Positions 24,203 through 33,315 of a DNA stretch of 64,000 bases are shown piece by piece. Below the pieces are notes generated by a model. That model saw only the letters and a list, made by a program, of their open reading frames with translations. It made no database searches and was not told the origin of the DNA. Position numbers and translations under genes: made by a program. The first letter of the stretch is position 1. Every line of letters starts with the position of its first letter. The stretch is from Halorubrum salsamenti (GTDB taxonomy: Archaea; Halobacteriota; Halobacteria; Halobacteriales; Haloferacaceae), in the NCBI RefSeq assembly GCF_007671685.1, contig NZ_VCNL01000001.1, forward strand, positions 1-64,000, written 5' to 3'.

Positions 24203-25359
24203 TGGTTGCCCTCCAGAATCGCCGTGGTCACGCAGTTCCCGAACCCGCCGACGTTGCAGGCGAGCCCCGTGTCGGCCTCGACCTGCCGCGGGCCGGCGTT
24301 GCCGGTGACCTGTTCGTATATCTCGTACACCTGCGCGACGCCGCTGGCGCCGAGGGGGTGTCCCTTCGACTTGAGCCCGCCGGAGGTGTTGATCGGGAGC
24401 TCGCCGTCGCGGTCGGTGACGCCCTCCTCGACCGCCTTCCACCCCTCGCCCTTCTCGAAGAAGCCGAGGTCCTCGCTCTGGAGGAACTCGAGGATGGTGA
24501 ACATGTCGTGGAGCTCCGCCACGTCGACGTCGTCCGGACCGATCCCGGCCATCTCGTAGGCGATGTCGGAGGAGTCGGCGACTCCGCCCATCGTCGTCGG
24601 GTCCGCGCGCTCGTGGACGACGTGGGTGTCGGTCGCGCCGCCGATCCCCGAGACGACCGCGTACTCGTCCTCGGGAACGTACTCCTCGGCGACCGACTCC
24701 GGACAGAACACGAGCGCGGCGGAGCCGTCCGTGATCGGACAGAAGTCGTACAGGCGGAGCGGGTCGGCGACGATCGGCGACTCGAGCACCGTGTCGAGGT
24801 CGACCTCCTTCCGGAACTGCGCGTGGGGGTTGTCCACGCCGTTAGCGTGGTTCTTCACCGCCACCTTTCCGAGGCTCTCGCGCGGCGCGTCGTACTCGTC
24901 GAGGTAGAGCCGCGCCGTGAGCCCCGCGAACGAGGGGAGCGTGACGCCCTGTTTGTACTCGACCGGGTGAGTGAGCGACGCGATCACGTCGGTCGCCTCC
25001 GACGTCGTCCGGTGGGTCATCTTCTCGCCGCCGACGAGCATCGTCAGGTCGCTCGCGCCGGAGGCGACCGACTGCCACGCCGCGTACACGCCCGCGCCCC
25101 CCGACGAGGAGGTCTGGTCGATCCGGGCGGTGTAGGCGGGCTGTGCAGCCAGGTCGTGAGCGAGCGCGTTCGGGACCCCGGTCTGGCCCTCGAACTCGCC
25201 GCTGGCCATGTTCGAGACGTACAGGTGATCGAGGTCGTCGCCGTCGATCCCGGCGTCGTCGAGCGCGGCCGCGCCCGCCTCCGCCAGCAGCTCTCGCACC
25301 CACGCGTCACGTTGCCCGAACTGGGTCATCGACGCGCCGATGATCGCTACGCGTTCCAT
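24199..25359 (-). CDS. Thiolase-family catalytic subunit with Ser at the nucleophile position
   Basis: 386 residues of the thiolase fold, closest to archaeal SCP2-like thiolases. Where classical enzymes have the nucleophilic Cys (CxSG), this protein reads QTSSSGGAGVYAAW, i.e. a Ser. The His motifs ELHDMFT and GGLKSKGHPLGASG are present, and the C-terminal region reads CNVGGFGNC. Haloarchaeal beta-ketothiolases of H. mediterranei were described with a Ser-His-His arrangement, so this is probably an active variant rather than a dead enzyme. It would make or cleave acetoacetyl-CoA or 3-ketoacyl-CoA. First gene of a two-gene operon with its OB-fold partner. Confidence 0.83.
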   Translation of the reverse strand: MERVAIIGASMTQFGQRDAWVRELLAEAGAAALDDAGIDGDDLDHLYVSNMASGEFEGQTGVPNALAHDLAAQPAYTARIDQTSSSGGAGVYAAWQSVASGASDLTMLVGGEKMTHRTTSEATDVIASLTHPVEYKQGVTLPSFAGLTARLYLDEYDAPRESLGKVAVKNHANGVDNPHAQFRKEVDLDTVLESPIVADPLRLYDFCPITDGSAALVFCPESVAEEYVPEDEYAVVSGIGGATDTHVVHERADPTTMGGVADSSDIAYEMAGIGPDDVDVAELHDMFTILEFLQSEDLGFFEKGEGWKAVEEGVTDRDGELPINTSGGLKSKGHPLGASGVAQVYEIYEQVTGNAGPRQVEADTGLACNVGGFGNCVTTAILEGNQ

Positions 25360-25435
25360 ACGCGTGGGTCCACGGCGCCCGCCTAAAGCGTATCTCTCTG
25401 TGGCCGCCGAGCGGCCGCCCGCCGTTCCCCTCGAC

Positions 25436-27724
25436 TCACTCCGCGCGCCGCCCGGCGTGGCCCGGGTAGTCGCGCTCGAACCGCGATCCGATCTCGTCGC
25501 GGTCGAGCCGTATCACGACCGGACGCCCGTGCGGACAGGCGTACGGGTTCTCGCACGCGTCGAGCCGGTCGAGCAGGTCGACGACCGACCCCTCCGTCAG
25601 CGAGGTGTTCCCGGTCACGGAGGGGTAACACGCGAGATCCGCGAGCAGCTCGTCGACCACGTCCGTCACCGGCTCGTCGCCCGCGGTCGCGTCGCCGACG
25701 AGCGCGGAGAGCACGTCCCGGACGAGTCCCGGGTCGAGCGCGGCGTCGAACACCGCCGGGACCGATTCGACCACCACCTCGCGCTCGCCCGCGCGCTCGG
25801 CGCGGAACCCGACCCCCGCGAGGTCGTCGACGAACTCCTCGAACAGCGCCGCCTCCCGCGCGGTGAGCTCGATCCGGACGGGCTCGGCGAGCGCCTGCGC
25901 GTCCGCGCCGTCGGCGAAGGCGGCCTGCAGGCGCTCGTAGTTCACCCGCTCGTCGGCGGCGTGCTGGTCGATCAGCACGAGCCCGTCGGGCGCCTCGGCG
26001 ACGACGTACGTCTCGTGGAGCTGGCCGAGCACCCGCAGCGACGGGAGCGAGTCGTAGGTACGCTCCGCGCTCGTCGGCTCGCCGCCGAGGGTCCGCTGGG
26101 CGGTCGCGGTCGACCGCGACTCGGCCGTCGGCTCTCGTCGTTCGTCCGACGCTGGCGCGTCGGGGCCTGTCGCGGCGTCAGTGTCGGCCGCGTCTGAGTC
26201 GCCGGCCGTCGAGTCGCCGAACCGGTCGAGTCCGTCGCCATCTCCGGTGTCGGTCTCGGCGGTGGCGACCGCGCCACCGTCGTCGTCCCCCGCTCCGCCC
26301 TCGGCTCCCACCCCGCCCTCGGCCCCGTCCGGATCCGACTGCCAGCTCCGCGGCGAGGGGCGGTCAGACCCGGAGCCGGTGAAATCGGCGGACTCGGGAG
26401 AATCGGTGGAGTCGTCCGACCCCACGTCGCCGACCGCCCACGCCTCCTCGTCCGTGGGGTCCAGTTCGGACGCGCCGGTCGCGGAGCCGGCAGTCGGATC
26501 GCCGCTGTCGTCCCGGTCGCCGTCTCGACCGCTGTCGTCTCGATCCCCTCCCTTCCGATCGCTGAGCGCCGCGCGCTCGTGGTCGGTCCCGGCGCCGCCG
26601 ACGGCCTCGGTCTCCGGGGTCTCGGGAGCGACCGCCGTCTCGTCCGGTGCGGACCGGCCTCTGGGGGCCGTCGAGCGGATCAGCCCGTGGTCGAGTAGGG
26701 CCTCCTCCACGGCGGCTACGACGGCCTCGCGCACCGCCGGCTCCTGGTCGAACCGGACCTCCAGCTTGCGCGGGTGGACGTTCACGTCGACGTCGCCGGG
26801 GGGGACCTCGACGAACAGCACCGCGAAGGGGTAGCGATCGGGCGCGAGCTGGCCGCCGTACGCGTCGAGGACGGCCTCGCGCAGGGCGCTCGCGGTGACG
26901 TACCGACCGTTGACGTAGGTCGCGAGGTACTCGCGGGTCGACCGGGTCGTCTCCGGGTGCGAGACGAGGCCGGTGACGCCGCGGACGGGCGGGTCGGCGG
27001 CGTCCGAGCCGGTCGGATCGCCGTCCCCGTCCGGCGCCCACTCCACGTCGACCATCGCCTCCGCGACCTCGCGGCCGTAGACGGCGAGGACCGCCGACCG
27101 GAGGTCGCCGTTCCCCTCGGTCGCGAAGGTCTCCCGGCCGTCGTGTTCCAGCGAGACGGCGACGCCGGGGTTCGCGAGCGCGTAGCCGGTGACGACCGTG
27201 TTGATCCGGTCGAACTCGGTCGCGGTCCGCTTGAGGAACTTCTTGCGGGCGGGGGTGTTGTAGAAGAGGTCCGCGACCTCCACGGTCGTCCCCTCGGGAC
27301 AGCCCGCGGGTCGGACCTCGCCCACCTCGCCGCCCTCGACGGTGATCTCCGCGCCCGCGTCGGCGCCGGGCGGACGGGACCGGACGGTGAGCCGCGAGAC
27401 CGCGCCGACGGTGTACAGCGCCTCGCCGCGGAAGCCGAGGGTGCCGACGCCGCGGTCGAGGTCCTCGATGTCGCCGATCTTCGAGGTGGCGTGCTCCGCG
27501 ACCGCGGCCTCCAACTGGTCGGGGGGAATCCCCACGCCGTCGTCGCGGACGCGGATCCCCTCGGTGCCGCCGGCCTCGACCGACACGGCCACGCGCGTCG
27601 CGCCCGCGTCGAGGCTGTTCTCGATCAGCTCCTTGACGACGCTGGCCGGGCGCTCGACGACCTCGCCGGCCGCGATGCGCTGGACGGTCCGCTCGTCCAA
27701 CCGCTCGATGTTCGGCGGCTCCAT
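25436..27724 (-). CDS. mutL: DNA mismatch repair protein MutL
   Basis: 762 residues. The N-terminal GHKL ATPase has ELIENSLDAGATRV (about 32-45), DDGVGI (61-66), HATSKI (78-83) and GFRGEAL (97-103); the transducer domain ends near 340. A disordered acidic linker of about 220 residues follows. The C-terminal dimerisation and endonuclease domain has DQHAADERVNYE (from 586, the DQHAxxExxxxE metal motif) and ACPHGRP near 730, so it is the nicking type of MutL. No mutS is adjacent. The frame extends further upstream, but the ATG at 27724 gives the standard N-terminus IERLDERTVQRIAAGEVVERP. Confidence 0.96.
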   Translation of the reverse strand: MEPPNIERLDERTVQRIAAGEVVERPASVVKELIENSLDAGATRVAVSVEAGGTEGIRVRDDGVGIPPDQLEAAVAEHATSKIGDIEDLDRGVGTLGFRGEALYTVGAVSRLTVRSRPPGADAGAEITVEGGEVGEVRPAGCPEGTTVEVADLFYNTPARKKFLKRTATEFDRINTVVTGYALANPGVAVSLEHDGRETFATEGNGDLRSAVLAVYGREVAEAMVDVEWAPDGDGDPTGSDAADPPVRGVTGLVSHPETTRSTREYLATYVNGRYVTASALREAVLDAYGGQLAPDRYPFAVLFVEVPPGDVDVNVHPRKLEVRFDQEPAVREAVVAAVEEALLDHGLIRSTAPRGRSAPDETAVAPETPETEAVGGAGTDHERAALSDRKGGDRDDSGRDGDRDDSGDPTAGSATGASELDPTDEEAWAVGDVGSDDSTDSPESADFTGSGSDRPSPRSWQSDPDGAEGGVGAEGGAGDDDGGAVATAETDTGDGDGLDRFGDSTAGDSDAADTDAATGPDAPASDERREPTAESRSTATAQRTLGGEPTSAERTYDSLPSLRVLGQLHETYVVAEAPDGLVLIDQHAADERVNYERLQAAFADGADAQALAEPVRIELTAREAALFEEFVDDLAGVGFRAERAGEREVVVESVPAVFDAALDPGLVRDVLSALVGDATAGDEPVTDVVDELLADLACYPSVTGNTSLTEGSVVDLLDRLDACENPYACPHGRPVVIRLDRDEIGSRFERDYPGHAGRRAE

Positions 27725-27812
27725 TGCTACTCACCGGTCGGTCGAGCGCGCACTTGAACCCGTTGTCGCCGACGGCGAGGCGAGAGGGAGGATGTGTCGC
27801 TGGAGTAGCGCT

Positions 27813-28210
27813 ACTTAAAAACCGAACTGCGGTGGCGCGTGCCTCCGAGCGCCCGAAGGGCGTGAGGAGCACGCGCGAGGGAGTCGCTGGCGGCGGCAGC
27901 CGCCAGCGACGAGGCTGGGGAGGTGTGAGGCTGCGGTGCAGTGCGGTCGGGCAGGACTCAAAGTGGCAGTCGCGATTCCCGCGAGCGGAGCGAGCGGGAA
28001 GACGAGAGACAAAGTCTCTCGGAAGGACGAAGCACGGCGCAGTAAGCACTGCAAGGAGCGAGTGCAACGAGCGACTGAAGCGCGCAACAAGCCGCGCGAG
28101 TCGTCGCGGCTGGGGCTCTGGAGGTTTCCGCCGAGGAGTCGATCACGTGTGGCCGAACGGCTGGGGCCTTGGAGGAGTTTGTCGTCGATCCGCCAGTAGC
28201 CATTTATAAA
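27813..28210 (+). ncRNA. Dispersed structured element, copy D (complete but divergent)
   Basis: Starts with ACTTAAAAACC (27813-27823) and GCGGTGGCGCGTGCC (27829-27843). Stem 1 pairs GCGCGTGC with GCACGCGC (27835-27842, 27869-27876). The second hairpin has a 12-bp stem (27883-27910). The conserved block GAGGCTGGGGAGGTGTGAGG begins at 27911. The long stem has CAAAG (27959-27963) facing CTCTG, with a TGG/GGG internal loop and a G-T wobble. Two extra hairpins sit inside: TTCCCGC/GCGGGAA and GAGAGAC-AAA-GTCTCTC (near 28004-28020). The 3' module is present twice (28105-28121 and 28158-28172) and the copy ends in TTTATAAA (28203-28210). The rest of 27725-28314 is empty. Confidence 0.58.
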
Positions 28211-28314
28211 CGGACGACTGCGAACGTGTCAGAGTACACCACCAAATCATCGATCGCGTATAAGTAAGCGTAAGAACGAGAGATCGCAGAACGGAGGGAA
28301 CCGGGCCGATCCGA

Positions 28315-29376
28315 TTACCCCTCCATCCCGCCGAACGACAGCCCGTCTTCGACGGAGCGCTGGGCCGCGAAGTAGACGATCGCGACGGGGAGCGCGAACA
28401 GGTTCGCGAACGCCGCGAACCGCGTCCACGGCGTGGAGAACCGCCCCTCGGTCGCGATGTTGTACAGCTCCACCGAGAGCGGGTAGTTCTCTGGGCGCAG
28501 CAGCGTCTGCGCGATGATGAACTCGTTCCAGCCGGCGAGCCAGACGAAGATGAGCACGACGGCGAGCCCCGGCTTCGTCAGCGGGAGGATGACCTCTCGG
28601 ATCGTGTCTAGGAAGCTCGCGCCGTCGACCATCGCCGCCTCCTCGTAGGAGACGGGGATGTTGTCCATGTACGTCTTCAACAGCCACGTGTTGAACGGGA
28701 TCGCCGACGCGGCGTAGAACAGCCCGAGGATGAACAGGTTGTTCGTGAGTCCGTACGTGCTGAACAGCGAGTAGAGGGCGACGAGCGTCGCGATCGACAG
28801 CCCGGCGCCGATCTGCGTGAACAGCACGTAGCCGTAGAGGATGCGCTTGCGACCCACGAACTGCCGACGAGAGAACGCGTACGCGGCCGGGACGATCATC
28901 CCGAACCCGGCGACGAGCGTCACGCTGACGATGTAGAGGCTGTTGAACAGCGCGCCGGGACCGGTGTCGGTGCCGGCCCACCGGAAGCTCACCAGTCCGC
29001 TCTCCCCGCCGAGGACGAGCTGGGGATACCCCCAGTCGCCGTCGACGAAGAAGAAGTCGGACTCGTAGATCACCCACCGGTACGCGTCGAGGTTGTACGT
29101 CGCCGGGTCCGGGAAGATCCCGCTCGTGTTGAACAGCCGCGTCCCTTCCGCGAGCGACGCGGTCGTGATCCAGAACAGCGGAAACAGTAACACGAGCACC
29201 ATCGCGAGCCCGAACAGCGTCATCAGGACGCTCTTGGTAACGTCCCACGCGGTGCGCTTCCCCGTGCGAACGTCGTATATCGCTCGCCGGATCATCACGG
29301 AGAACCGCTTCGGCGCGGTCGCGAGCGCGACCAGCTTCGCGCGGACCAAGGCGAGCGCGGAGGCGAGGAGGCTCAT
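28315..29376 (-). CDS. Sugar ABC transporter permease (MalG-type)
   Basis: 353 residues with six predicted transmembrane segments after a long N-terminal region. The EAA loop that docks the ATPase is SYEEAAMVDGASFLDTIREVILPLTKPGL. It resembles the second permease of carbohydrate uptake (CUT1) importers. A loop between the first two segments (about residues 80-135) is longer than usual. The ATG overlaps the stop of the other permease (29373-29376). Gene order is binding protein, permease 1, permease 2 on the minus strand, with the ATPase divergent. Confidence 0.92.
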   Translation of the reverse strand: MSLLASALALVRAKLVALATAPKRFSVMIRRAIYDVRTGKRTAWDVTKSVLMTLFGLAMVLVLLFPLFWITTASLAEGTRLFNTSGIFPDPATYNLDAYRWVIYESDFFFVDGDWGYPQLVLGGESGLVSFRWAGTDTGPGALFNSLYIVSVTLVAGFGMIVPAAYAFSRRQFVGRKRILYGYVLFTQIGAGLSIATLVALYSLFSTYGLTNNLFILGLFYAASAIPFNTWLLKTYMDNIPVSYEEAAMVDGASFLDTIREVILPLTKPGLAVVLIFVWLAGWNEFIIAQTLLRPENYPLSVELYNIATEGRFSTPWTRFAAFANLFALPVAIVYFAAQRSVEDGLSFGGMEG

Positions 29377-30368
29377 TCGTCACCCACCCCCTCTGCGAGG
29401 CCGCCGTAGCGCACGGCGACGTACATGAACAGCCCGACGAACGCGATGCCGACGATCAAGATTGCGGCCGATAAGCCGAACTGGTTGAACGTGATCGCCT
29501 CGCGGTAGCCGTAGACGATGATCAGCTCGTTTTGCCTCGATGGCCCGCCCTGGTTGAACACCCACGGGATCAGGAACTGCTGGAACGACGTCGCGGCCGT
29601 GAGGATCGACGCGAACAGCACCGGCCCCTTGATCGCGGGCAGCGTCACGGTGCGGAAGCGCTGAAGCGCGCCCGCTCCGTCGACCATCGCGGCCTCGTGG
29701 AGCGACCGGGGCACGTCCTGTAACGCGCTCACGATGATGATCACCATGAACGGGTACGCCAGCCACACCTCCGTGGTGACGTACGCGAAGAACGCCTCCC
29801 AGCGGCCGCTGAGGAAGCCGATCGGTACGTCGAACAGCAGGAGTTCGGGGGCCGACAGCGACGACATGAACTCGTTGTACCGGCCCAAGATCGTGTTGAA
29901 CACCCCGTAGCGCGCGTCGCTGAACATCCCGCGCCAGACGGTGATCGTGAAGATGCCGGGGAACCCCAGCGGGACGATCACCGCCGCGCGCATGTACCGC
30001 TTGCCGGCGACGCGCACGTGGTTCAACAGGAGGGCGATCCCCACCGCCAGGAACACCTTGAGCACGAGCGAGACGGCGACGAACAGCCACGTCGTCGTCA
30101 TCGACGTCCAGAACTGCGAGTCTCCGATCAGCTGGGCGTAGTTGGCCAGCCCGATCAGCTCGGCGCCGCCCCCGATCACCGACCCGGCGAACGTCGCGTC
30201 GGTGAGCGAGATGTAGAAGAGGTAGAAAATCGGATACAACATGAAACTGGAGAAGAGGAGGACGCCGGGGGCGACGAGCAGGAGCCCCCAGTCGCGGCTG
30301 GAGAAGGGCAGCGCTGTGCGGAGGCGCGAGAGCCCGCTGACGCCGGTGCCGGGTTGCGAAGAGGCCAT
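29373..30368 (-). CDS. Sugar ABC transporter permease (MalF-type)
   Basis: 331 residues, six transmembrane segments, CUT1 family. The EAA loop is SLHEAAMVDGAGALQRFRTVTLPAIKGPVL. It should pair with the MalG-type permease to form the membrane channel for a sugar or polyol. It lies 15 bases after the binding-protein gene, so the three form one operon. Its substrate cannot be read from sequence. Confidence 0.92.
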   Translation of the reverse strand: MASSQPGTGVSGLSRLRTALPFSSRDWGLLLVAPGVLLFSSFMLYPIFYLFYISLTDATFAGSVIGGGAELIGLANYAQLIGDSQFWTSMTTTWLFVAVSLVLKVFLAVGIALLLNHVRVAGKRYMRAAVIVPLGFPGIFTITVWRGMFSDARYGVFNTILGRYNEFMSSLSAPELLLFDVPIGFLSGRWEAFFAYVTTEVWLAYPFMVIIIVSALQDVPRSLHEAAMVDGAGALQRFRTVTLPAIKGPVLFASILTAATSFQQFLIPWVFNQGGPSRQNELIIVYGYREAITFNQFGLSAAILIVGIAFVGLFMYVAVRYGGLAEGVGDE

Positions 30369-30383
30369 CGCTTCGGAGAGGGC

Positions 30384-31679
30384 CTACAGCGCCTCCCGGA
30401 TCTCGGAGGCGGCCTGATCGAGCGCGGCGTCGCTGTCCTGCTCGTCGTTGAAGACGCGCTCCAACGCTTCCGTCACGGGCGTCCAGACGCTGTCCATGTC
30501 GGGATGCGTCGGGATGGGGACGCCGTGGTCGACCTGTCGGGCGAACGCCTGGACCTCGCTGGAGAGGTCGTCGTTGCCCACCACGTCGGCGAGCACGGGG
30601 ATGTACCCCTGCTCTTCGGCGTTGGTCTGGATGACGTCCGCGTTGGTCGTGTACCACTCGGCGAGGCCGGTCGCGGTGTCGACCGTCGACTGGTCCGCGT
30701 CGGCCAGCATCGCGCTGAAGTAGAACAGCTGGATCCCGGAGTACGTGCGCGGGTTGTTCCCGTCGACGGTCGGCAGCGTCGTGACGCCGAGGTTGTCGAT
30801 CTCGCCGCTGAGATTCCCGAGCTCCCACGGACCGTTGATCGCGAACGGCGCGAGCCCGTCCGCGAACGCGACGATCTGCGACTCGTATCCGGGATCGGCG
30901 GGAACGTAATCGGACAGCGTTTCGAGGGCGTCCATGCCCCGCTTACACGCGTCGCTGTCGACGGTCACTTCCAGGTTCTCCTCGTCGAAGATGTTCCCGC
31001 CGTACGCCTGGATGAACCCGCTGACGAAGTAGGGGTCCGTCACGGGGTACGAGAGCCCGTACTGCCCGTTATCCGGATCGTGGTGCTCGTCCATGATCGA
31101 GACCATCTCCTCCATCGTCTCCGGCGGCTCGTCGACCATGTCCTCGTTGTAGAACAGGGCGACGGTCTCGGAGGCGAACGGGAGCCCGTAGAGCGAGCCG
31201 TCGAACTGGGCGGCCTGCCGGGCGGTCTCGGTGTAGCTGTCGAGCGAGACGTCGACGTCGTCGCTCGCGTCGTACAGGAACGGCGGCTCCTCGCGGACCG
31301 CGAACCGTCCGACCCAGTCGTGCGCCCAGATCCACGAGTCGGGGCCGTCGCCGGCCGGGATCGCCGTCTCCAACTGCTGGTCGAGTTCCCCGCCGGGGGC
31401 CTCCTTGTTGACGGTGTTGCCGGACTCCGACTCGTACTGGTCGATGTAGCCGGAGATGGCCTGGTCCTCGGCGTCGGAGAGGTCGGCCCACAGCCTCGCG
31501 GTGCCCGTGGTACCGCCGTCGGAACCGTCGGAGCCGTCGCTGCCATCGGAGCCGTCCGACCCGTCGGAACCGTCAGCTCCGTCACCGCCGTCGCCGCCGG
31601 TGCTGATACAGCCCGCGAGCGCCGCGAGCGCCGTCGATCCCCCCATCGATTTCAGGAGCGTTCTGCGTTTCTCGTTCAT
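30384..31679 (-). CDS. Sugar ABC transporter substrate-binding lipoprotein
   Basis: 431 residues. The N-terminus NEKRRTLLKSMGGSTALAALAGC is a twin-arginine signal with a lipobox; Cys24 is the predicted lipidation site. A Gly/Asp/Ser linker of repeated DGS units (about 29-57) tethers the domain, common in haloarchaea. The rest is a two-lobed extracellular solute-binding fold (SBP family 1) with YGLPFASETVALFYNEDMV and PFAINGPWELGNLSGEID, typical of maltose/multiple-sugar receptors. A TATA-like box 26 bases upstream supports the ATG. Confidence 0.92.
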   Translation of the reverse strand: MNEKRRTLLKSMGGSTALAALAGCISTGGDGGDGADGSDGSDGSDGSDGSDGSDGGTTGTARLWADLSDAEDQAISGYIDQYESESGNTVNKEAPGGELDQQLETAIPAGDGPDSWIWAHDWVGRFAVREEPPFLYDASDDVDVSLDSYTETARQAAQFDGSLYGLPFASETVALFYNEDMVDEPPETMEEMVSIMDEHHDPDNGQYGLSYPVTDPYFVSGFIQAYGGNIFDEENLEVTVDSDACKRGMDALETLSDYVPADPGYESQIVAFADGLAPFAINGPWELGNLSGEIDNLGVTTLPTVDGNNPRTYSGIQLFYFSAMLADADQSTVDTATGLAEWYTTNADVIQTNAEEQGYIPVLADVVGNDDLSSEVQAFARQVDHGVPIPTHPDMDSVWTPVTEALERVFNDEQDSDAALDQAASEIREAL

Positions 31680-31700
31680 ATGTCTACAACAAACGATGAA

Positions 31701-31709
31701 TTACATATT
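31701..31709 (-). promoter_or_regulatory. TATA-like box of the binding-protein/permease operon
   Basis: AATATGTAA on the minus strand, about 26 bases before the ATG at 31679. Confidence 0.55.
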
Positions 31710-31767
31710 CATACATTTAGTACTTTGGGTCGGGTTCGCAGGGAGCCCGATAAGCGCGGCTCGACGC

Positions 31768-31786
31768 CCGATCGAACCGCGATCGG
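31768..31786. promoter_or_regulatory. Inverted repeat in the divergent sugar-transporter promoter region
   Basis: CCGATCG-5 bases-CGATCGG, a perfect 7-bp inverted repeat midway between the two divergent starts. The position suits an operator that controls both transcripts. No regulator gene is adjacent. Confidence 0.4.
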
Positions 31787-31844
31787 CGTTCTGATAATAT
31801 TTAAGATGAGATCGTTCCTCATACATCGGCAAAACAGCAAAGCA

Positions 31845-31852
31845 CTAATATG
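31845..31852 (+). promoter_or_regulatory. TATA-like box of the ABC ATPase gene
   Basis: CTAATATG centred about 28 bases before the ATG at 31876. A second A/T box, AATATTTAAG, occurs at about 31796-31805. Confidence 0.5.
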
Positions 31853-31875
31853 CCAGTAGGACCGTTCTCCTGGAA

Positions 31876-33009
31876 ATGGCACGAGTCACGCTCGACACGC
31901 TCCGGAAGGAGTTCGACCGGGGGACCATCGTCGCCGTCGACGACATCGACCTGGAGATCGAGGACGGCGAGTTCGTGACCGTCGTCGGGCCGTCTGGCTG
32001 CGGGAAGACGACCACGCTCCGGATGGTCGCGGGGCTGGAGGAGCCCACGTCGGGCGCCGTTCGGTTCGACGACGAGGACGTCACCGAGGTTCACGCGAAG
32101 GAGCGCCCGGTCGCGATGGTGTTCCAGAACTACGCGCTGTACCCCCACAAGACGGTCATGGGGAACATGGAGTTCGGGCTCAAGATGAGCACCGACATGA
32201 CCCCGGAGGAGCGTCGCGAGCGCGTGACCGAGATGGCCGAGATGATGGGGATCGAGGACCTGCTCGACGACAAGCCGGACGAGCTCTCCGGCGGGCAGAA
32301 ACAGCGCGTCGCGCTCGGCCGCGCCATCGCCCGCGAGCCCGAGGTGTTCCTGTTCGACGAGCCGCTCAGCAACCTCGACGCCAAGCTCCGCACCGAGATG
32401 CGCGCGGAGATCCAGAAGCTTCAGAAGGAGTTCGGCGTCACCGCGATGTACGTCACCCACGACCAGGAGGAGGCGATGACGATGGGCGACCGCCTCGCGA
32501 TCTTGAACGACGGGAAGCTCCAGCAGGTCGGGAAGCCCACCGAGGTGTACGAGAACCCGGTCAACGAGTTCGTCGCCGGCTTCATCGGCTCGCCCTCGAT
32601 GAACTTCATCGACGTGGAGGTCGAGACCGACGGCTCGTCGGCGACGATCCGCGACGACGCGTCGGGGCTCGCCTTCGAGCTCAGCGACGAGTACGTCGCG
32701 GGTCACGAGCTGGAGAACGCCCCCTACACGCTCGGGATCCGCCCCGAGAACATCCGGATCGTGGAGGACCCGACCGGCGACGAGACGCTCACCTCGACCG
32801 TCGAGGTCGTCGAGCCGATCGGCTCCGACAACTACGTCCACCTCGCGATCAACGAGGACTTCCTCGCGCGGTCGACCCCGGACGTCCTGCCCGAGACCGG
32901 CGACGAGGTCGGCGTGGCGTTCGAGGAGTCGGACATTCACCTGTTCGACACGGAGACCGGCGAGGACGTGTTCCTGACCGACGAGGAGATCGCGGCTGCG
33001 GTGGCCTGA
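31876..33009 (+). CDS. Sugar ABC transporter ATP-binding protein (MalK/UgpC type)
   Basis: 377 residues. Walker A GPSGCGKTT (38-46), Q-loop FQNYALYPH, signature LSGGQ (137-141), Walker B VFLFDEP (157-163), H-loop YVTHDQEEAM, then a C-terminal regulatory OB (TOBE) domain. It is the CUT1-type ATPase expected for the divergent binding protein and permeases. Haloarchaeal ATPases of this type may serve several sugar importers. Its 3' end faces structured element E. Confidence 0.94.
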   Translation: MARVTLDTLRKEFDRGTIVAVDDIDLEIEDGEFVTVVGPSGCGKTTTLRMVAGLEEPTSGAVRFDDEDVTEVHAKERPVAMVFQNYALYPHKTVMGNMEFGLKMSTDMTPEERRERVTEMAEMMGIEDLLDDKPDELSGGQKQRVALGRAIAREPEVFLFDEPLSNLDAKLRTEMRAEIQKLQKEFGVTAMYVTHDQEEAMTMGDRLAILNDGKLQQVGKPTEVYENPVNEFVAGFIGSPSMNFIDVEVETDGSSATIRDDASGLAFELSDEYVAGHELENAPYTLGIRPENIRIVEDPTGDETLTSTVEVVEPIGSDNYVHLAINEDFLARSTPDVLPETGDEVGVAFEESDIHLFDTETGEDVFLTDEEIAAAVA

Positions 33010-33068
33010 TAAACACCGTTTTCTCGAAGCGTGACCGTGTTCGCCGCCGTCGACGCGCTGCGTGATCG

Positions 33069-33290
33069 CCTATAAACAGCGGACTGCAGCTCGATGGCGA
33101 CCGTCGTCCTCGCGGCTGCCCCTTTGAGTCCCGCCCGCCCAGCACCGCAGCCTCACGCCTCCCCAGCCTCGTCGCGGCCGCTTTTAAGCGGCCGCGGCTC
33201 CCTCGCGCGTGCTGACTCGCGGCCGCCAAAGGCGGCCGCTCGCAGGCACGCGCCACCGCAGAAAATAGGATCTAAAAGTCGATTTATAAA
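33069..33290 (-). repeat. Dispersed structured element, copy E (3' half truncated)
   Basis: Read on the minus strand: TTTATAAA (33283-33290), GCGGTGG (33253-33259), GCGCGTGC...GCACGCGC stem with an inner GCGGCCGCC-AAA-GGCGGCCGC hairpin, a second hairpin GCGGCCGC-TTAAAA-GCGGCCGC (about 33174-33195), the block GAGGCTGGGGAGGCGTGAGG, CAAAGGGGCAGCCGCGAGGACG, and then an end at a TTTATAGG box (33069-33077). The partner arm of the long stem and the GGCTGGGGCTTTGG module are missing. It fills the gap between two convergent genes. Confidence 0.58.
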
Positions 33291-33315
33291 CCGCTTCGTC
33301 CTCCGCGTCAGCCCC

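Noticed and set aside
26364-28067. 567-residue minus-strand frame through mutL and element D
   Set aside because: It is Arg-rich, in the wrong frame of mutL, and runs through a noncoding structured element.
30018-31859. 613-residue plus-strand frame opposite the sugar binding protein
   Set aside because: It is the antisense shadow of a clear ABC binding protein and the divergent promoter region.
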